Source: Sporosarcina trichiuri
GTDB taxonomy: Bacteria; Bacillota; Bacilli; Bacillales_A; Planococcaceae
NCBI RefSeq assembly: GCF_030406775.1
Contig: NZ_CP129119.1
Span: 840,001-904,000 of the forward strand
Length of the DNA stretch: 64,000 nt
Direction: 5' to 3'
In this document: piece by piece, positions 17,432-26,789 of the stretch
Layout: the number at the start of each line of letters is the position of its first letter
Position numbering within the stretch: the stretch's first letter is position 1
Notes under the pieces: generated by a model
Seen by the model: only the letters and a program-made list of their open reading frames with translations
Told to the model about the DNA's origin: nothing
Database searches by the model: none
Translations under genes and position numbers: made by a program

Positions 17432-17460
17432 AGACCGTCCATGTATAAGGGCGGTCTTTT
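17432..17460 (+). terminator. Terminator after VLRF1-like gene
   Basis: AGACCGTCC (17432-17440) pairs with GGGCGGTCT (17449-17457) with one G-U pair, 8-nt loop, then TTTT. Confidence 0.75.
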
Positions 17461-17530
17461 CGTCGAAAAATAATGACAAATCGCATTCATGGGGAATGTG
17501 TGGTAGGATACTAACAAAATGAGATAGGAC

Positions 17531-17914
17531 GTGACTGTATTGATATCGATTACCATCCCTGAAATCACTGTAAAAATTGAACAGCGCCTGCAGAAACAGA
17601 TGGCATCCGAAACACCGATCACCCCGGTGAACGGGTTCGTCGATCTGCATGAGATTCCACGCGACAAAGGCGGGATTATCCTGTTCTATAACAAACAGGA
17701 CGAATTGCTGTTCGTCGGCAAAGCACGGAAACTGCGCCCGCGAGTGAAGAAACATCTGGAGGACAACGTGTCCCCGTTGAAACCTCACCGGGACGAAGTG
17801 AATAAGATCGGCGTCATCCTAGTTGAAGACCCGATGGAGCGCGAAATTTACGAAACGTACATCATCAATACCATGCGTGCGAAGTACAATACCGATAAAG
17901 TCTTTTTCGAATAA
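17531..17914 (+). CDS. GIY-YIG nuclease-domain protein (UvrC N-domain-like)
   Basis: A 127-residue protein. The GIY-YIG fold is seen from GGIILFYNKQDELLFVGKARKLR onward, with the usual arginine in KLRPRVKKHL and the late glutamate in EREIYETYIINTM. It resembles the short proteins annotated as nucleotide excision repair endonucleases in Bacillus, related to the UvrC N-terminal nuclease. Start is GTG at 17531 with only a modest TAGGA site; a TTG a few codons later is an alternative. Next gene begins 20 bp downstream, so they are probably co-transcribed. Confidence 0.8.
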   Translation: MTVLISITIPEITVKIEQRLQKQMASETPITPVNGFVDLHEIPRDKGGIILFYNKQDELLFVGKARKLRPRVKKHLEDNVSPLKPHRDEVNKIGVILVEDPMEREIYETYIINTMRAKYNTDKVFFE

Positions 17915-17934
17915 TTTCCAAGGAGGCGTCAGCA

Positions 17935-19188
17935 GTGGACTTACGAATTGAGAAGATCACAGAGCAGATCAGCGAGATGATCGGCCTGCAAAACTGCCGT
18001 CTGCATAATACGTCGTTATTTGAACGGCCGTGTGCGTTCGGAGGCACGGACATCATAGTATCCTGCGACTGGTACCCGGCTGATACGGATGTTGAGGAGG
18101 AAGACGTGAACTTGCCGGATGGCGCAGTGTCCGTCGACTATTCCCTCCGCTTCGGACAGATCACACTGGCAGTTGCAGCCGGCGGCACGTCATGTGCAAT
18201 GCCGCTCACTGCGGACAGCGACAAAACCGCTTTTTTCAAAAAGTGGGCTGAACAGCAGACCGGCTTGGAATTCGGACAGTCCCTGACGCTGACTGCTGCC
18301 GGTGAAGATGGGTACGAAGCAATCCTGACACACGGAGGGTTCCCTCTGGCAACCGAATCCCATATGAAGATCGAATGGGATGCGGACGGCCGCCTGCTGA
18401 CAGCGATCATGCCCCTGCTCGCATCACAGGTGTTCGAGCCGGCTGTATTCGACTTGACGCTCGAAGATGTGGAGCCGCTCGTCCGGGAGCAGCTGACACT
18501 CGTCCGTCTGCCGATCGAGGAAGAAGAGCGGTTTGCGGATTATTATGCGATCGATGAAGTATATATCACACAGGACGGTCATGTGCTTCCGTATGATACG
18601 GAAGACCAGGGGGCATGCTTCCCGGCCGCCCTCCTGACTTGGACGGGGGAAGAAGAGATCAGCGATGTGCGGCACCCGGTCACTCCGTTCCGTTCCAATC
18701 TTGCTGCGGACGAGGCATTCCGGATTCTGGCTGAGCCGTCTGAAAACCTGAATAGTGCAGATCTCGAAGAAGCTGCCCGATCGGCTGCCCGTTTCCTGGG
18801 ATCCGCAGTGTCGGATGGGTCAGGGGAATGGGAGCTGTACAAAGTGTACAGGCAGCCGGGGATCATCGAAGCCGAATGCCGCATGGTCGGCGGCATCAAC
18901 GGGCCGCTGCGCAGAAAACTGAAACTGCTGATGGATGTCCATACATATGAAGTGCTGAATTACATGGATTCCTATGAAATGGCAAGATTGTTCGAAGGCT
19001 TCACCCAGCCGCTCGTCGCAACCGTCTCGCAGGAGAGTGCATTCGACGAGATGGTGCCGTTCATCACCATGGATCCGGTCTATGTCTATCACCAGGAAAC
19101 GGAGCGGTATAAATTGTGCGGCTTCCTCGATTCCGAAGAGTGTGTCGACGCGGTGACAGGCGATCTGAAAAATCTAAACGACGTGTAA
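17935..19188 (+). CDS. Hypothetical protein, beta-rich, 417 residues
   Basis: A soluble, strongly acidic protein with alternating beta-rich segments (VSVDYSLRFGQITLAVAAGG; YDTEDQGACFPAALLTW; WELYKVYRQPGIIEAECRMVGGI). The layout of repeated two-layer segments recalls YcdB/YcdC-type proteins, but I do not recognise a definite family. No signal peptide or membrane helix. GTG start at 17935 has an excellent AAGGAGG site at 8 nt. It lies 20 bp after the GIY-YIG gene and 31 bp before the NSS transporter. Confidence 0.8.
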   Translation: MDLRIEKITEQISEMIGLQNCRLHNTSLFERPCAFGGTDIIVSCDWYPADTDVEEEDVNLPDGAVSVDYSLRFGQITLAVAAGGTSCAMPLTADSDKTAFFKKWAEQQTGLEFGQSLTLTAAGEDGYEAILTHGGFPLATESHMKIEWDADGRLLTAIMPLLASQVFEPAVFDLTLEDVEPLVREQLTLVRLPIEEEERFADYYAIDEVYITQDGHVLPYDTEDQGACFPAALLTWTGEEEISDVRHPVTPFRSNLAADEAFRILAEPSENLNSADLEEAARSAARFLGSAVSDGSGEWELYKVYRQPGIIEAECRMVGGINGPLRRKLKLLMDVHTYEVLNYMDSYEMARLFEGFTQPLVATVSQESAFDEMVPFITMDPVYVYHQETERYKLCGFLDSEECVDAVTGDLKNLNDV

Positions 19189-19219
19189 ACTGCTGGTTTG
19201 CCTGAAACGAGGGTACGGA

Positions 19220-20545
19220 ATGAAAGAACGGGAACAATGGACATCGAAAATCGGATTCATCTTAGCGGCGGCCGGGAGTGCAATCGGTCTCGGCGCAATA
19301 TGGAAATTCCCTTACATGGCAGGCATGAATGGCGGGAGTGTGTTCGTGCTGCTGTTCATCCTCTGCACATTGGCGATTGGTCTGCCGATCCTCCTGGCTG
19401 AGTTTGTCATCGGCAGGCGCGGACAGGCGGACGCCGTCACATCGCTTGAACGGCTGTCGAGCAGCAGGAAGTGGAATTGGGCCGGCTGGATGGGTCTGGC
19501 CGCGTCGTTCATCATCCTGTCATTCTACAGTGTGGTCGGCGGCTGGATCCTGTCTTACCTGATCCGGTCCCTGACAGGCGGCTTGAGCAATGTCAGCTAT
19601 GGACAGCTGTTCAACGGTATCATCGAAAATCCATTCGAGGTGCTGATCGCCCAGGCCGCTTTCCTCATGCTGACCATCTGGATCGTCCAGAGCGGCATCC
19701 GGGGCGGCGTCGAACGGGCCAGCCGGTGGATGATGCCGCTGCTGTTCATCTTCTTCGTCGTTCTCGGAATCCGGTCGCTGACGCTTGACGGTGCAATGGA
19801 AGGGCTGAAATTCCTGTTCGTGCCGGACTGGTCCTATTTGAACGGAAAGACCTTCCTGCTCGCGCTTGGCCAGGCGTTCTTCTCGCTCAGTGTCGGGGTC
19901 ACCGCTATGATGACGTACGCATCCTATCTGAACAAAGAAGAGCGGCTCGGGCAGTCTGCCGTGAACGTTTCGGTACTTAACATCGTCATCTCCCTGCTCG
20001 CGGGAATCGTCATCTTTCCGGCCGTTTTCGCGCTCGGCCAATCGCCTGCGGAAGGCCCCGGGCTGATTTTCGTCATTCTGCCGGCCATCTTCAACGAAAT
20101 TCCGTTCGGCGGCTTTTTCCTGCTCGTCTTCTTCATCCTTATGCTGTTTGCGACCCTGACCTCGGCAATTGCAATGCTTGAAATTGTCGTGTCGACGGGA
20201 ATCCGAAGCAAAGTCGAACGGCGGGGCCGTGCTGCATGGCTGTTCGGCGGCCTGATCTTCATCGTCGGGATTCCGAGTGCCCTGTCATTCGGCCTGCTCC
20301 AGGACGTCCAGATCTTCGGCGGTTCAATCTTCGATTTTGCGGATCTGCTGACGAGCCGGATCGCGATGCCGCTTGGCGCTCTCGCCGTCTCTGTCTTTGC
20401 AGGTTTCGTGCTGAGCCAGCAGGATACTGCAGATGAACTGAAGATGAATCCGACACTGCATACAATTTGGAAAACGCTCGTCCGGTATATCGTGCCGGCA
20501 GCGATCGTCATCATTTTCGCGACATGGATTGTTGATCTACTATAA
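19220..20545 (+). CDS. Sodium-dependent transporter, NSS (SNF) family
   Basis: A 441-residue membrane protein with 11-12 helices. The first helix carries the NSS sodium-site signature (AAAGSAIGLGAIWKFPY followed by NGGSVFVLLF), typical of LeuT-like sodium:amino-acid or neurotransmitter symporters; Bacillus YhdH and YocR are similar. Substrate is probably an amino acid but is not evident. ATG at 19220 has a modest GAGGGTACGG site. It follows the 417-residue gene by 31 bp and ends in its own terminator. Confidence 0.93.
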   Translation: MKEREQWTSKIGFILAAAGSAIGLGAIWKFPYMAGMNGGSVFVLLFILCTLAIGLPILLAEFVIGRRGQADAVTSLERLSSSRKWNWAGWMGLAASFIILSFYSVVGGWILSYLIRSLTGGLSNVSYGQLFNGIIENPFEVLIAQAAFLMLTIWIVQSGIRGGVERASRWMMPLLFIFFVVLGIRSLTLDGAMEGLKFLFVPDWSYLNGKTFLLALGQAFFSLSVGVTAMMTYASYLNKEERLGQSAVNVSVLNIVISLLAGIVIFPAVFALGQSPAEGPGLIFVILPAIFNEIPFGGFFLLVFFILMLFATLTSAIAMLEIVVSTGIRSKVERRGRAAWLFGGLIFIVGIPSALSFGLLQDVQIFGGSIFDFADLLTSRIAMPLGALAVSVFAGFVLSQQDTADELKMNPTLHTIWKTLVRYIVPAAIVIIFATWIVDLL

Positions 20546-20552
20546 TAATTGG

Positions 20553-20583
20553 AATCCGGTACAGGGATGTGCCGGATTTTTTT
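20553..20583 (+). terminator. Terminator after NSS transporter
   Basis: AATCCGGTAC (20553-20562) pairs with GTGCCGGATT (20569-20578) with one G-U pair, followed by a T run. Confidence 0.82.
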
Positions 20584-20663
20584 ATTGGGATTCTGAACCT
20601 TACCGGTCTTCATGGACGTATACATTAGCATGGCAGATGAAAACAAGACGGGGAGGCGGCAAC

Positions 20664-21338
20664 ATGGGGAGATGGAAAGAGGGACGGCGGGCAGGTTTCT
20701 CAGCTGCGGCAGTTGTGCTCAGCCTGCTGCTCGCAGGATGCACAGAGAAAACGGATGCTCCGCATACAGAGGACCTGAAATCGGATAAGGAATCAGCGCG
20801 AACCGTTCAGCTGAAAGAGAAAGCAGGGAAGACGGAAGACACGCTGATCCCCGCGGTGGCGATTGCGAAAGTGCAGTCCGTCCTGAATATCGAACTGAAC
20901 GGGCCGAACCCCAGATACCAGGCGGTCATGCATGAGATCATGAACAGTCCGGGGAGCGAAAAAGAGAAACAAGCAGACTATGATTCCCTGATCGAATCGC
21001 TGTATGGACCTTATTTCACCGAAGACGGCCTGTATCGGCTGAAAGCAACAGGGGTATTCCGGTATCATCTGATTGAAGAGACCAATTACAGTCTGCGTCT
21101 CATTGAAGCGGAGGTCACCCAGAGTGACGTCAAGACAGCGTCCAACCAGTACAATATCACGGCAGTTGTCGAGATGGCGGTTGACGGCATGGAACCCGGA
21201 CGCTTTGACATGGTTGGAAAAGCGGTCTTCAATAAGAAAGAGGGGAAGATCGGAGACTTTTACATTGAGGACCCCAGTATGGAAATTCACGATAAACTGT
21301 TCCAAGCAGTGAATGGAGCAGACGATCCAGCTGACTGA
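20664..21338 (+). CDS. Uncharacterised lipoprotein
   Basis: A 224-residue exported lipoprotein. A basic N-terminus (GRWKEGRR) and hydrophobic core end in the lipobox LLAGC (cysteine near residue 26). A charged linker precedes a domain with IESLYGPYFTEDGLYRLKATGVFRY. The family is not recognised. The ATG at 20664 follows GGGGAGGC; an in-frame opening upstream overlaps the previous terminator and is rejected. The orphan response regulator starts 112 bp downstream, so a link to phosphate control is possible but unproven. Confidence 0.82.
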   Translation: MGRWKEGRRAGFSAAAVVLSLLLAGCTEKTDAPHTEDLKSDKESARTVQLKEKAGKTEDTLIPAVAIAKVQSVLNIELNGPNPRYQAVMHEIMNSPGSEKEKQADYDSLIESLYGPYFTEDGLYRLKATGVFRYHLIEETNYSLRLIEAEVTQSDVKTASNQYNITAVVEMAVDGMEPGRFDMVGKAVFNKKEGKIGDFYIEDPSMEIHDKLFQAVNGADDPAD

Positions 21339-21450
21339 ACCAGGGAATCCCTGCTCGGCCAGGATTGTGTAGACATTTGACAGGTTACCCTTTACATTAG
21401 GTAGGAGACTATCGCTTTGTGTGAAAGTACTGAAAAAGGGGCTGACAGGG

Positions 21451-22155
21451 ATGAACAGGGTTTTGATTGTCGAAGACGAACCGTCCATAGCTGCATTGCT
21501 TAAATACAATTTGGAACAGTCGGGATTTCTGGCGGATGTCACGCATGACGGGCAGTCAGCCGTCACCATGGCAGCGGAAAACCGGCCGGATCTGATCATT
21601 CTCGACATCATGCTGCCTGAAATGGACGGCATGGAAGTATGCAAGACATTGCGGCAGGAGAAAATCCAGACACCGATCCTCATGCTGACCGCAAAATCGG
21701 AGGAATTCGACAAGATTCTCGCACTCGAACTGGGGGCTGACGACTATTTGACGAAACCATTCAGCCCGCGGGAAGTGGTCGCCCGCGTCAAAGCGATCAT
21801 CCGGAGGTCCCGGCTGACCGTTCCAGAACCTGAGCCGCAGCAGGATAAGCCGTTCCGCATCGGGGAGCTGATCATCTATCCAGAACGGATCGAGGCCCAG
21901 TTCTCCGGTAAGCCGCTGGACCTGACGCCGAAAGAATTCGAATTGCTGCTGTACCTCGCGCGCCACAGCGGCAAAGTGCTGAACCGCGAACAGCTGCTGG
22001 ACAAAGTATGGAACTATGAATATACCGGGGATTCAAGGATCGTAGATGTCCATATCAGCCACTTGCGTGAAAAGATCGAACGGGATTCCAGGAAGCCGAT
22101 GTATATCAAGACCGTCCGGGGGTTCGGCTACAAACTGGAACGGATCAGTGACTGA
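21451..22155 (+). CDS. phoP: OmpR/PhoB-type response regulator (PhoP-like), no adjacent kinase
   Basis: A 234-residue regulator. The receiver domain has the acidic pocket E8-D9, phospho-acceptor Asp52 (LIILDIMLPEMDG), Thr80 and Lys102. The C-terminal winged-helix DNA-binding domain shows LTPKEFELLLYLARHSGKVLN and DVHISHLREKIE. It is closest in style to PhoP, which controls phosphate-starvation genes, and sits directly before the pst operon. No histidine kinase gene (phoR) follows; a terminator does. The ATG at 21451 is preferred over an upstream GTG because the receiver motif begins there. The symbol rests on context and is tentative. Confidence 0.85.
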   Translation: MNRVLIVEDEPSIAALLKYNLEQSGFLADVTHDGQSAVTMAAENRPDLIILDIMLPEMDGMEVCKTLRQEKIQTPILMLTAKSEEFDKILALELGADDYLTKPFSPREVVARVKAIIRRSRLTVPEPEPQQDKPFRIGELIIYPERIEAQFSGKPLDLTPKEFELLLYLARHSGKVLNREQLLDKVWNYEYTGDSRIVDVHISHLREKIERDSRKPMYIKTVRGFGYKLERISD

Positions 22156-22173
22156 TCCTGCATACATACCGCG

Positions 22174-22200
22174 AAACCGCCTATGCCAGGCGGTTTTTTT
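22174..22200 (+). terminator. Terminator after response regulator
   Basis: AAACCGCC (22174-22181) pairs with GGCGGTTT (22189-22196) around TATGCCA, followed by T. Confidence 0.88.
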
Positions 22201-22225
22201 CGTGTAAAGCTATCAATATATGATC

Positions 22226-22284
22226 TTTACATAACCTTTACTTCCGCTTCAAGTGCCCTTAATACTGCTTCGTTACAGTATAGA
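22226..22284 (+). promoter_or_regulatory. Pho box and promoter of the pst operon
   Basis: Four TTnAnA-like hexamers lie in phase at exactly 11-bp spacing: TTTACA 22226, TTTACT 22237, TTCAAG 22248, TTAATA 22259. A TATAGA -10 element follows at 22279-22284. B. subtilis PhoP binds tandem TT(A/C/T)ACA repeats with this periodicity upstream of Pho promoters, so this is very probably the activator site for pstS. The leader to the pstS start is about 45 nt. Confidence 0.75.
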
Positions 22285-22332
22285 TACAGCAGCGAACGAG
22301 AGCTGTAAAAAAATGTTGAGGTGGGATACAGA

Positions 22333-23247
22333 TTGAAGAAAAGAAATCGGTTATCATTCGCAGCAGCTATTCTATTGTGTGCCGGATTGTCCGCAGCCTG
22401 CAGTTCGTCAAAAGCAGAACAGTCAGAAGGCGGGGCAGATGCGAAGGAACCTGCCGCAGAAGCATCAGGCAACATTACGGCGGTCGGCTCAAGTGCACTC
22501 CAGCCGCTAGTTGAAGCTGCAGCCCAGCAATACAGCGCAGATCATCCGGGCGCTGTCATCAACGTCCAGGGAGGCGGCAGCGGCACAGGGCTCAGCAAGA
22601 TCAGTGAAGGAGCTGTCGATATCGGAAATTCTGATATCTTCGCTGAAGAGAAGGACGGAATCGATGCAAGCAAGATCGTTGACCATAAAGTGGCAGTCGT
22701 CGGCATGGGGCCGGTCGTCCATCCGGATACCGGTGTGGAAGATGTCACGTCGGAAGAATTGATCGATATCTTCACAGGCAAACTGACGAACTGGAAAGAG
22801 CTTGGCGGAGCGGACCAGGAAATCTCGGTCATCAACCGGGCGCAAGGCTCCGGCACCCGCGCCACATTCGAGGCATTCGGACTGGACGGGAACGAACCGA
22901 TGGACGCCCAGGAACAGGATTCCTCAGGCACTGTCCGGAAGATTGTCAGCGAAACACCAGGCGCCATCAGCTATCTGGCGTTCTCGTACTTCGATGATTC
23001 CGTCACGGCTTTGAAAGTGAATGGTGTCTCTCCGACCAAAGAGGAAGTCGAAACGAACAATTGGGAGATCTGGGCCTACCAGCACATGTATACGAATGGG
23101 GAAGCGGACGGGCTCGCGAAAGAGCTGATCGACTACATCTTGTCGGATGACGTACAGGATACACTGCTTCCTGAGATGGGCTACCTGCCGGTGACCGGTA
23201 TGGAAGTCGAGCGGGATGCAGAAGGTACCATCGAGAAAACAAAGTAA
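22333..23247 (+). CDS. pstS: Phosphate ABC transporter substrate-binding lipoprotein PstS
   Basis: A 304-residue lipoprotein. The signal peptide ends in the lipobox LSAAC, and a Ser/Ala/Glu linker follows. The phosphate-binding fold begins ITAVGSSALQPLVEAAA and includes the phosphate-contacting GGGSGTGL loop and the hinge INRAQGSGTRATFE. It captures phosphate outside the membrane for PstCAB. TTG at 22333 is preferred over an in-frame GTG at 22321 because GAGGTGGG (22318-22325) is then correctly spaced. It is first in a five-gene operon behind a Pho box. Confidence 0.95.
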   Translation: MKKRNRLSFAAAILLCAGLSAACSSSKAEQSEGGADAKEPAAEASGNITAVGSSALQPLVEAAAQQYSADHPGAVINVQGGGSGTGLSKISEGAVDIGNSDIFAEEKDGIDASKIVDHKVAVVGMGPVVHPDTGVEDVTSEELIDIFTGKLTNWKELGGADQEISVINRAQGSGTRATFEAFGLDGNEPMDAQEQDSSGTVRKIVSETPGAISYLAFSYFDDSVTALKVNGVSPTKEEVETNNWEIWAYQHMYTNGEADGLAKELIDYILSDDVQDTLLPEMGYLPVTGMEVERDAEGTIEKTK

Positions 23248-23281
23248 CTGCAGAACGCAGTCTTCGCAGAAAGGGGAACGG

Positions 23282-24214
23282 ATGATGGCCAAGTTAGTGA
23301 AAGAGACGGAGCATCCGTTATTCAGACGAAGCAGAAAACAGCACACTGAACGGATCGGCAGAGGATTGACCTTTGCCGCCGTTCTGATGACCGCACTGCT
23401 GACTGCGGCAATCTTCTTCCTCGTCTTTACAAAAGGGATATCGACATTCACGGTGAACGGCGGAAGTGTGAAACAATTCTTCACAGGAACCTCCTGGAAT
23501 CCCGGCCGGCAAACTGGATCGGGCCAGCCGATCATCGGCGCCCTGCCGTTCCTTGCAGGGTCGCTTGCGGTCACCGGGCTTTCGGCGATCCTCTGCACGC
23601 CGATCGCTGTCGGTGCCGCCTTGTTCATGAGTGAAATTTCGCCGAAGTCGGGAAGGACCATACTGCAGCCGGTGATCGAGCTGCTTGTCGGAATTCCTTC
23701 CGTCGTGTATGGCTTCATCGGTCTCAGTGTCGTCGTCCCGCTGCTGCGGGACCATGTATCAGGAAGCGGCTTCGGAATCGCAGCAGGCACCATCGTGCTG
23801 TCGGTCATGATCCTGCCGACAGTGACAAGCCTTGCATTCGATGCGATCCAGTCAGTCCCGCGCCAGCTCCGGGAAGCGTCTCTCGCACTCGGGTCCACAC
23901 GTTGGCAGATGATCTGTAAAGTGATCCTGGCAACCGCCAAACCGGGACTGCTGATGGCTGTCATCTTCGGAATGGCACGCGCATTCGGTGAAGCTCTTGC
24001 AGTCCAGATGGTGATCGGCAACGCCGCCGTGCTGCCGCATTCACTGTTCGAGCCTGCCTCGACATTGACGAGCATCCTGACGATGGGGATGGGGTATACC
24101 GTTCTCGGTACTGCGGAAAACAATGCTCTCTGGTCACTCGCACTCGTCCTGCTGCTCATGTCACTCGTGTTCACACTCAGTGTCCGCTGGATCGGAAGGA
24201 GGAAACGCCGATGA
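23282..24214 (+). CDS. pstC: Phosphate ABC transporter permease PstC
   Basis: A 310-residue membrane permease with about six helices. The binding-protein-dependent permease loop EASLALGSTRWQMICKVILATAKPG (the EAA motif contacting the ATPase) lies near residue 200. TM1 contains AAVLMTALLTAAIFFLVFT. Start is ATG 23282, with a second ATG directly after; GAAAGGGGA precedes. It overlaps pstA by 4 bp (ATGA), implying translational coupling. Confidence 0.95.
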   Translation: MMAKLVKETEHPLFRRSRKQHTERIGRGLTFAAVLMTALLTAAIFFLVFTKGISTFTVNGGSVKQFFTGTSWNPGRQTGSGQPIIGALPFLAGSLAVTGLSAILCTPIAVGAALFMSEISPKSGRTILQPVIELLVGIPSVVYGFIGLSVVVPLLRDHVSGSGFGIAAGTIVLSVMILPTVTSLAFDAIQSVPRQLREASLALGSTRWQMICKVILATAKPGLLMAVIFGMARAFGEALAVQMVIGNAAVLPHSLFEPASTLTSILTMGMGYTVLGTAENNALWSLALVLLLMSLVFTLSVRWIGRRKRR

Positions 24215-25098
24215 TCAATGCAAAACAGGCGGATCGGCTTGCAACGGCCGGACTTTACGCCATCGCAGGACTGATCCTCGCGCTGCTCGGCGGGCTTCTC
24301 GGTTATGTATTCGTCAAAGGGCTTCCGATATTGAGCCTGGAATTCATCACCTCGCCACCGCAGATCTTCACAAGCGGCGGCGGGGTCGGCCCGCAGCTGT
24401 TCAATTCGTTCTACCTGCTCATCCTGACGCTCGTATTCTCGCTGCCTGTCGCACTTGGCGCAGGTATCTATCTCGCCGAATATGCAAAAGACAGCTGGCT
24501 CATCCGCAGTCTGCGGGTCGCGATAGAAGTCCTGTCGTCCCTGCCTTCGATTGTCGTCGGTCTGTTCGGCTTTCTGTTTTTCGTCATCTATATGGGCTGG
24601 GGATTCTCCATCATATCCGGAGCACTCGCGCTGTCCGTATTCAACCTGCCCCTGCTTGTCCGGGTCGTCGAGCAATCGGTTGAGAACGTGCCGCGTGCAC
24701 AGCGGGATGCCGGCTTTGCACTTGGGTTCTCCAAATGGGAGACGATTACACAGATCGTTCTGCCCGCTGCGCTGCCGGGACTGCTGACGGGGATCATCCT
24801 GGCGGCTGGCCGGGTATTCGGGGAAGCGGCGGCACTCATCTATACAGCCGGCATGAGTACGCCGGCACTCGATTTCAGTGACTGGAATCCACTGTCGCCG
24901 GTGTCGCCGCTCAATCCGTTCAGACCTGCCGAAACGATGGCCGTCCATATTTGGAAAATCAATGGGGAAGGCATCATGCCGGATGCGGCCGCAATCTCAG
25001 ATGGTGCCGCGGCCCTGCTGATCCTGTCCATCCTGCTGTTCAACCTGGCAGCACGTTTCATCGGCCGCTTCGTCTTCAAAAAAATGAGCGCAAGCTAG
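24211..25098 (+). CDS. pstA: Phosphate ABC transporter permease PstA
   Basis: A 295-residue permease with six predicted helices. The EAA-type loop RDAGFALGFSKWETITQIVLPAALPG lies in the middle. With PstC it forms the membrane channel for phosphate uptake. The ATG overlaps the pstC stop codon by 4 bp and GGAAGGAGG lies just inside pstC. Confidence 0.95.
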   Translation: MINAKQADRLATAGLYAIAGLILALLGGLLGYVFVKGLPILSLEFITSPPQIFTSGGGVGPQLFNSFYLLILTLVFSLPVALGAGIYLAEYAKDSWLIRSLRVAIEVLSSLPSIVVGLFGFLFFVIYMGWGFSIISGALALSVFNLPLLVRVVEQSVENVPRAQRDAGFALGFSKWETITQIVLPAALPGLLTGIILAAGRVFGEAAALIYTAGMSTPALDFSDWNPLSPVSPLNPFRPAETMAVHIWKINGEGIMPDAAAISDGAAALLILSILLFNLAARFIGRFVFKKMSAS

Positions 25099-25113
25099 AA
25101 TAGGAGTGATCGT

Positions 25114-25944
25114 ATGCAGGCAGTCACATTGAGGAACCCGTCAGTACCTGCAGGTGCGCATGTCACCGCAGCCACAGGTTCCGGACGGGAATACCCCAAG
25201 CTGTCAACGGACCGGCTGTCGGTCTTCTATGGAAGCGTCCAGGCAGTGAAGGAAGTCAGTCTGACGTTCCGGACAAACACGGTGACAGCGCTGATCGGAC
25301 CATCAGGATGTGGGAAATCGACCTTCCTGCGGGCGCTGAACCGCATGAACGATAGCATTCCGGACTGCCGGACGGAAGGCGGCGTCTATTATGACGGCAT
25401 CCAGCTGAACCGGCCGCAAGTGAATCTGCTGGAAGTCCGCAAACGGATCGGCATGGTGTTCCAGCGGCCGGTCCCCTTCGCTAAATCGATCTACAAGAAC
25501 GTTGCTGCAGGTCCGATCCGCCATGGGGAAAGGCGCAGGGCGGAACTCGACAGGATCGTCGAAGACAGCCTGCGGAAAGCCGCCCTGTGGGATGAAGTGA
25601 AAGATCAGCTGCACAGTTCGGCGCTCCGTCTGTCAGGCGGTCAGCAGCAGCGCCTCTGTATCGCCCGGGCCCTCGCCATGCGCCCGGACGTGCTCCTTCT
25701 GGATGAACCGGCCTCCGCGCTCGATCCTGTATCGACTGCGAAGATCGAGGAGCTGATCGGCCGGCTGAAACAGGAGATCACCATCATCATCGTCACCCAT
25801 AACATGGAGCAGGCGAAACGCATATCAGACGAAACCGCCTATTTCTACATGGGGCACATGGTCGAACACGGAGCCACGGAGCAGCTGTTCAATCAGCCGC
25901 TGGACGAACGGACGAAACAATACGTCTCGGGACAAATCGGATAG
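25114..25944 (+). CDS. pstB1: Phosphate ABC transporter ATPase PstB (first copy)
   Basis: A 276-residue ABC ATPase. Walker A is GPSGCGKST (about residues 60-68), the signature [16 protein letters not shown] and Walker [14 protein letters not shown] follow. An N-terminal extension of about 30 residues precedes the domain. It energises PstCA. It carries [13 protein letters not shown] where the second copy has [13 protein letters not shown]. Two tandem pstB genes are also found in B. subtilis (pstBA, pstBB). Confidence 0.93.
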   Translation: MQAVTLRNPSVPAGAHVTAATGSGREYPKLSTDRLSVFYGSVQAVKEVSLTFRTNTVTALIGPSGCGKSTFLRALNRMNDSIPDCRTEGGVYYDGIQLNRPQVNLLEVRKRIGMVFQRPVPFAKSIYKNVAAGPIRHGERRRAELDRIVEDSLRKAALWDEVKDQLHSSALRLSGGQQQRLCIARALAMRPDVLLLDEPASALDPVSTAKIEELIGRLKQEITIIIVTHNMEQAKRISDETAYFYMGHMVEHGATEQLFNQPLDERTKQYVSGQIG

Positions 25945-25954
25945 GGGGATCTAC

Positions 25955-26737
25955 ATGATGAAGACAGCTGCCGTGCCCACATACGAACCGGCAATCCGGA
26001 CAGAACAGTTCCGATTTTTCTATGGAACGAACGAAGCGCTGAAAGGGATCGATCTGACTGTCGAACAGAAGGCGATCACCGCCCTGATCGGTCCGTCGGG
26101 CTGCGGGAAGTCGACATTCCTCCGCTCACTGAACCGCATGAACGACCTGATTCCTGGAACAAGGACATCCGGTTCCATCTGGATCGGCGGTGAGGACATC
26201 ACGAAACGCACGGAAGATACGGTCGCCCTCCGGAAGAAAGTCGGGATGGTCTTCCAGCATGCGAATCCTTTCCCGTTTTCCATCTACGACAACATTGCAT
26301 ACGGGCCGCGTATCCATGGAACGTTCAGGAAATCCGAACTGGACGAGATCGCGGAATCATGTCTGCAGTCCGCTGCCCTTTGGGAGGAAGTGAAAGATGA
26401 TCTGAAGAAGCCGGCAGCCAGCCTGTCAGGAGGTCAGCAGCAGCGGCTGATGATCGCCCGTGCGCTTGCAGTGGAGCCGGAAATCCTGCTGATGGATGAA
26501 CCGACATCCGCGCTCGATCCGGTCTCCGGCGCACGGATCGAACAGCTCATCAAGTCCTTGAAAGAGCGGTTCACGATCATCCTTGTCACACACAACATGC
26601 AGCAGGCACAAAGGATTTCGGACCGGACAGCCTTCTTCCTGAACGGGGAAGTGAAGGAGACAGGGGAGACGAAGAGGGTGTTCAGCAACCCCCAGTTTTC
26701 GGAGACAGCCGACTATATTGCAGGGAAGTTCGGCTGA
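25955..26737 (+). CDS. pstB2: Phosphate ABC transporter ATPase PstB (second copy)
   Basis: A 260-residue ABC ATPase with Walker [10 protein letters not shown], signature [16 protein letters not shown], Walker [14 protein letters not shown] and the PstB-typical [10 protein letters not shown]. It starts 10 bp after pstB1 with TAGGGGG upstream; the first of two adjacent ATG codons is used. It closes the operon. No phoU follows, as in B. subtilis. Confidence 0.94.
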   Translation: MMKTAAVPTYEPAIRTEQFRFFYGTNEALKGIDLTVEQKAITALIGPSGCGKSTFLRSLNRMNDLIPGTRTSGSIWIGGEDITKRTEDTVALRKKVGMVFQHANPFPFSIYDNIAYGPRIHGTFRKSELDEIAESCLQSAALWEEVKDDLKKPAASLSGGQQQRLMIARALAVEPEILLMDEPTSALDPVSGARIEQLIKSLKERFTIILVTHNMQQAQRISDRTAFFLNGEVKETGETKRVFSNPQFSETADYIAGKFG

Positions 26738-26762
26738 CGGGACGACAATACAGGCACAGGAA

Positions 26763-26789
26763 AAGCCGCCCGGTATGGACGGCTTATTT
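26763..26789. terminator. Weak hairpin between pstB2 and the convergent gene
   Basis: AAGCCG (26763-26768) pairs with CGGCTT (26780-26785) around an 11-nt loop, with ATTTC after it. It overlaps the stop codon of the convergent gene and may be a modest bidirectional terminator. Confidence 0.4.

Noticed and set aside
22924..24948. Long open frame of 674 codons on the minus strand
   Set aside because: It lies antisense to pstS, pstC and pstA, has Arg/Asp/Gln-rich low-complexity sequence typical of the complement of GC-rich coding DNA, and no ribosome site.
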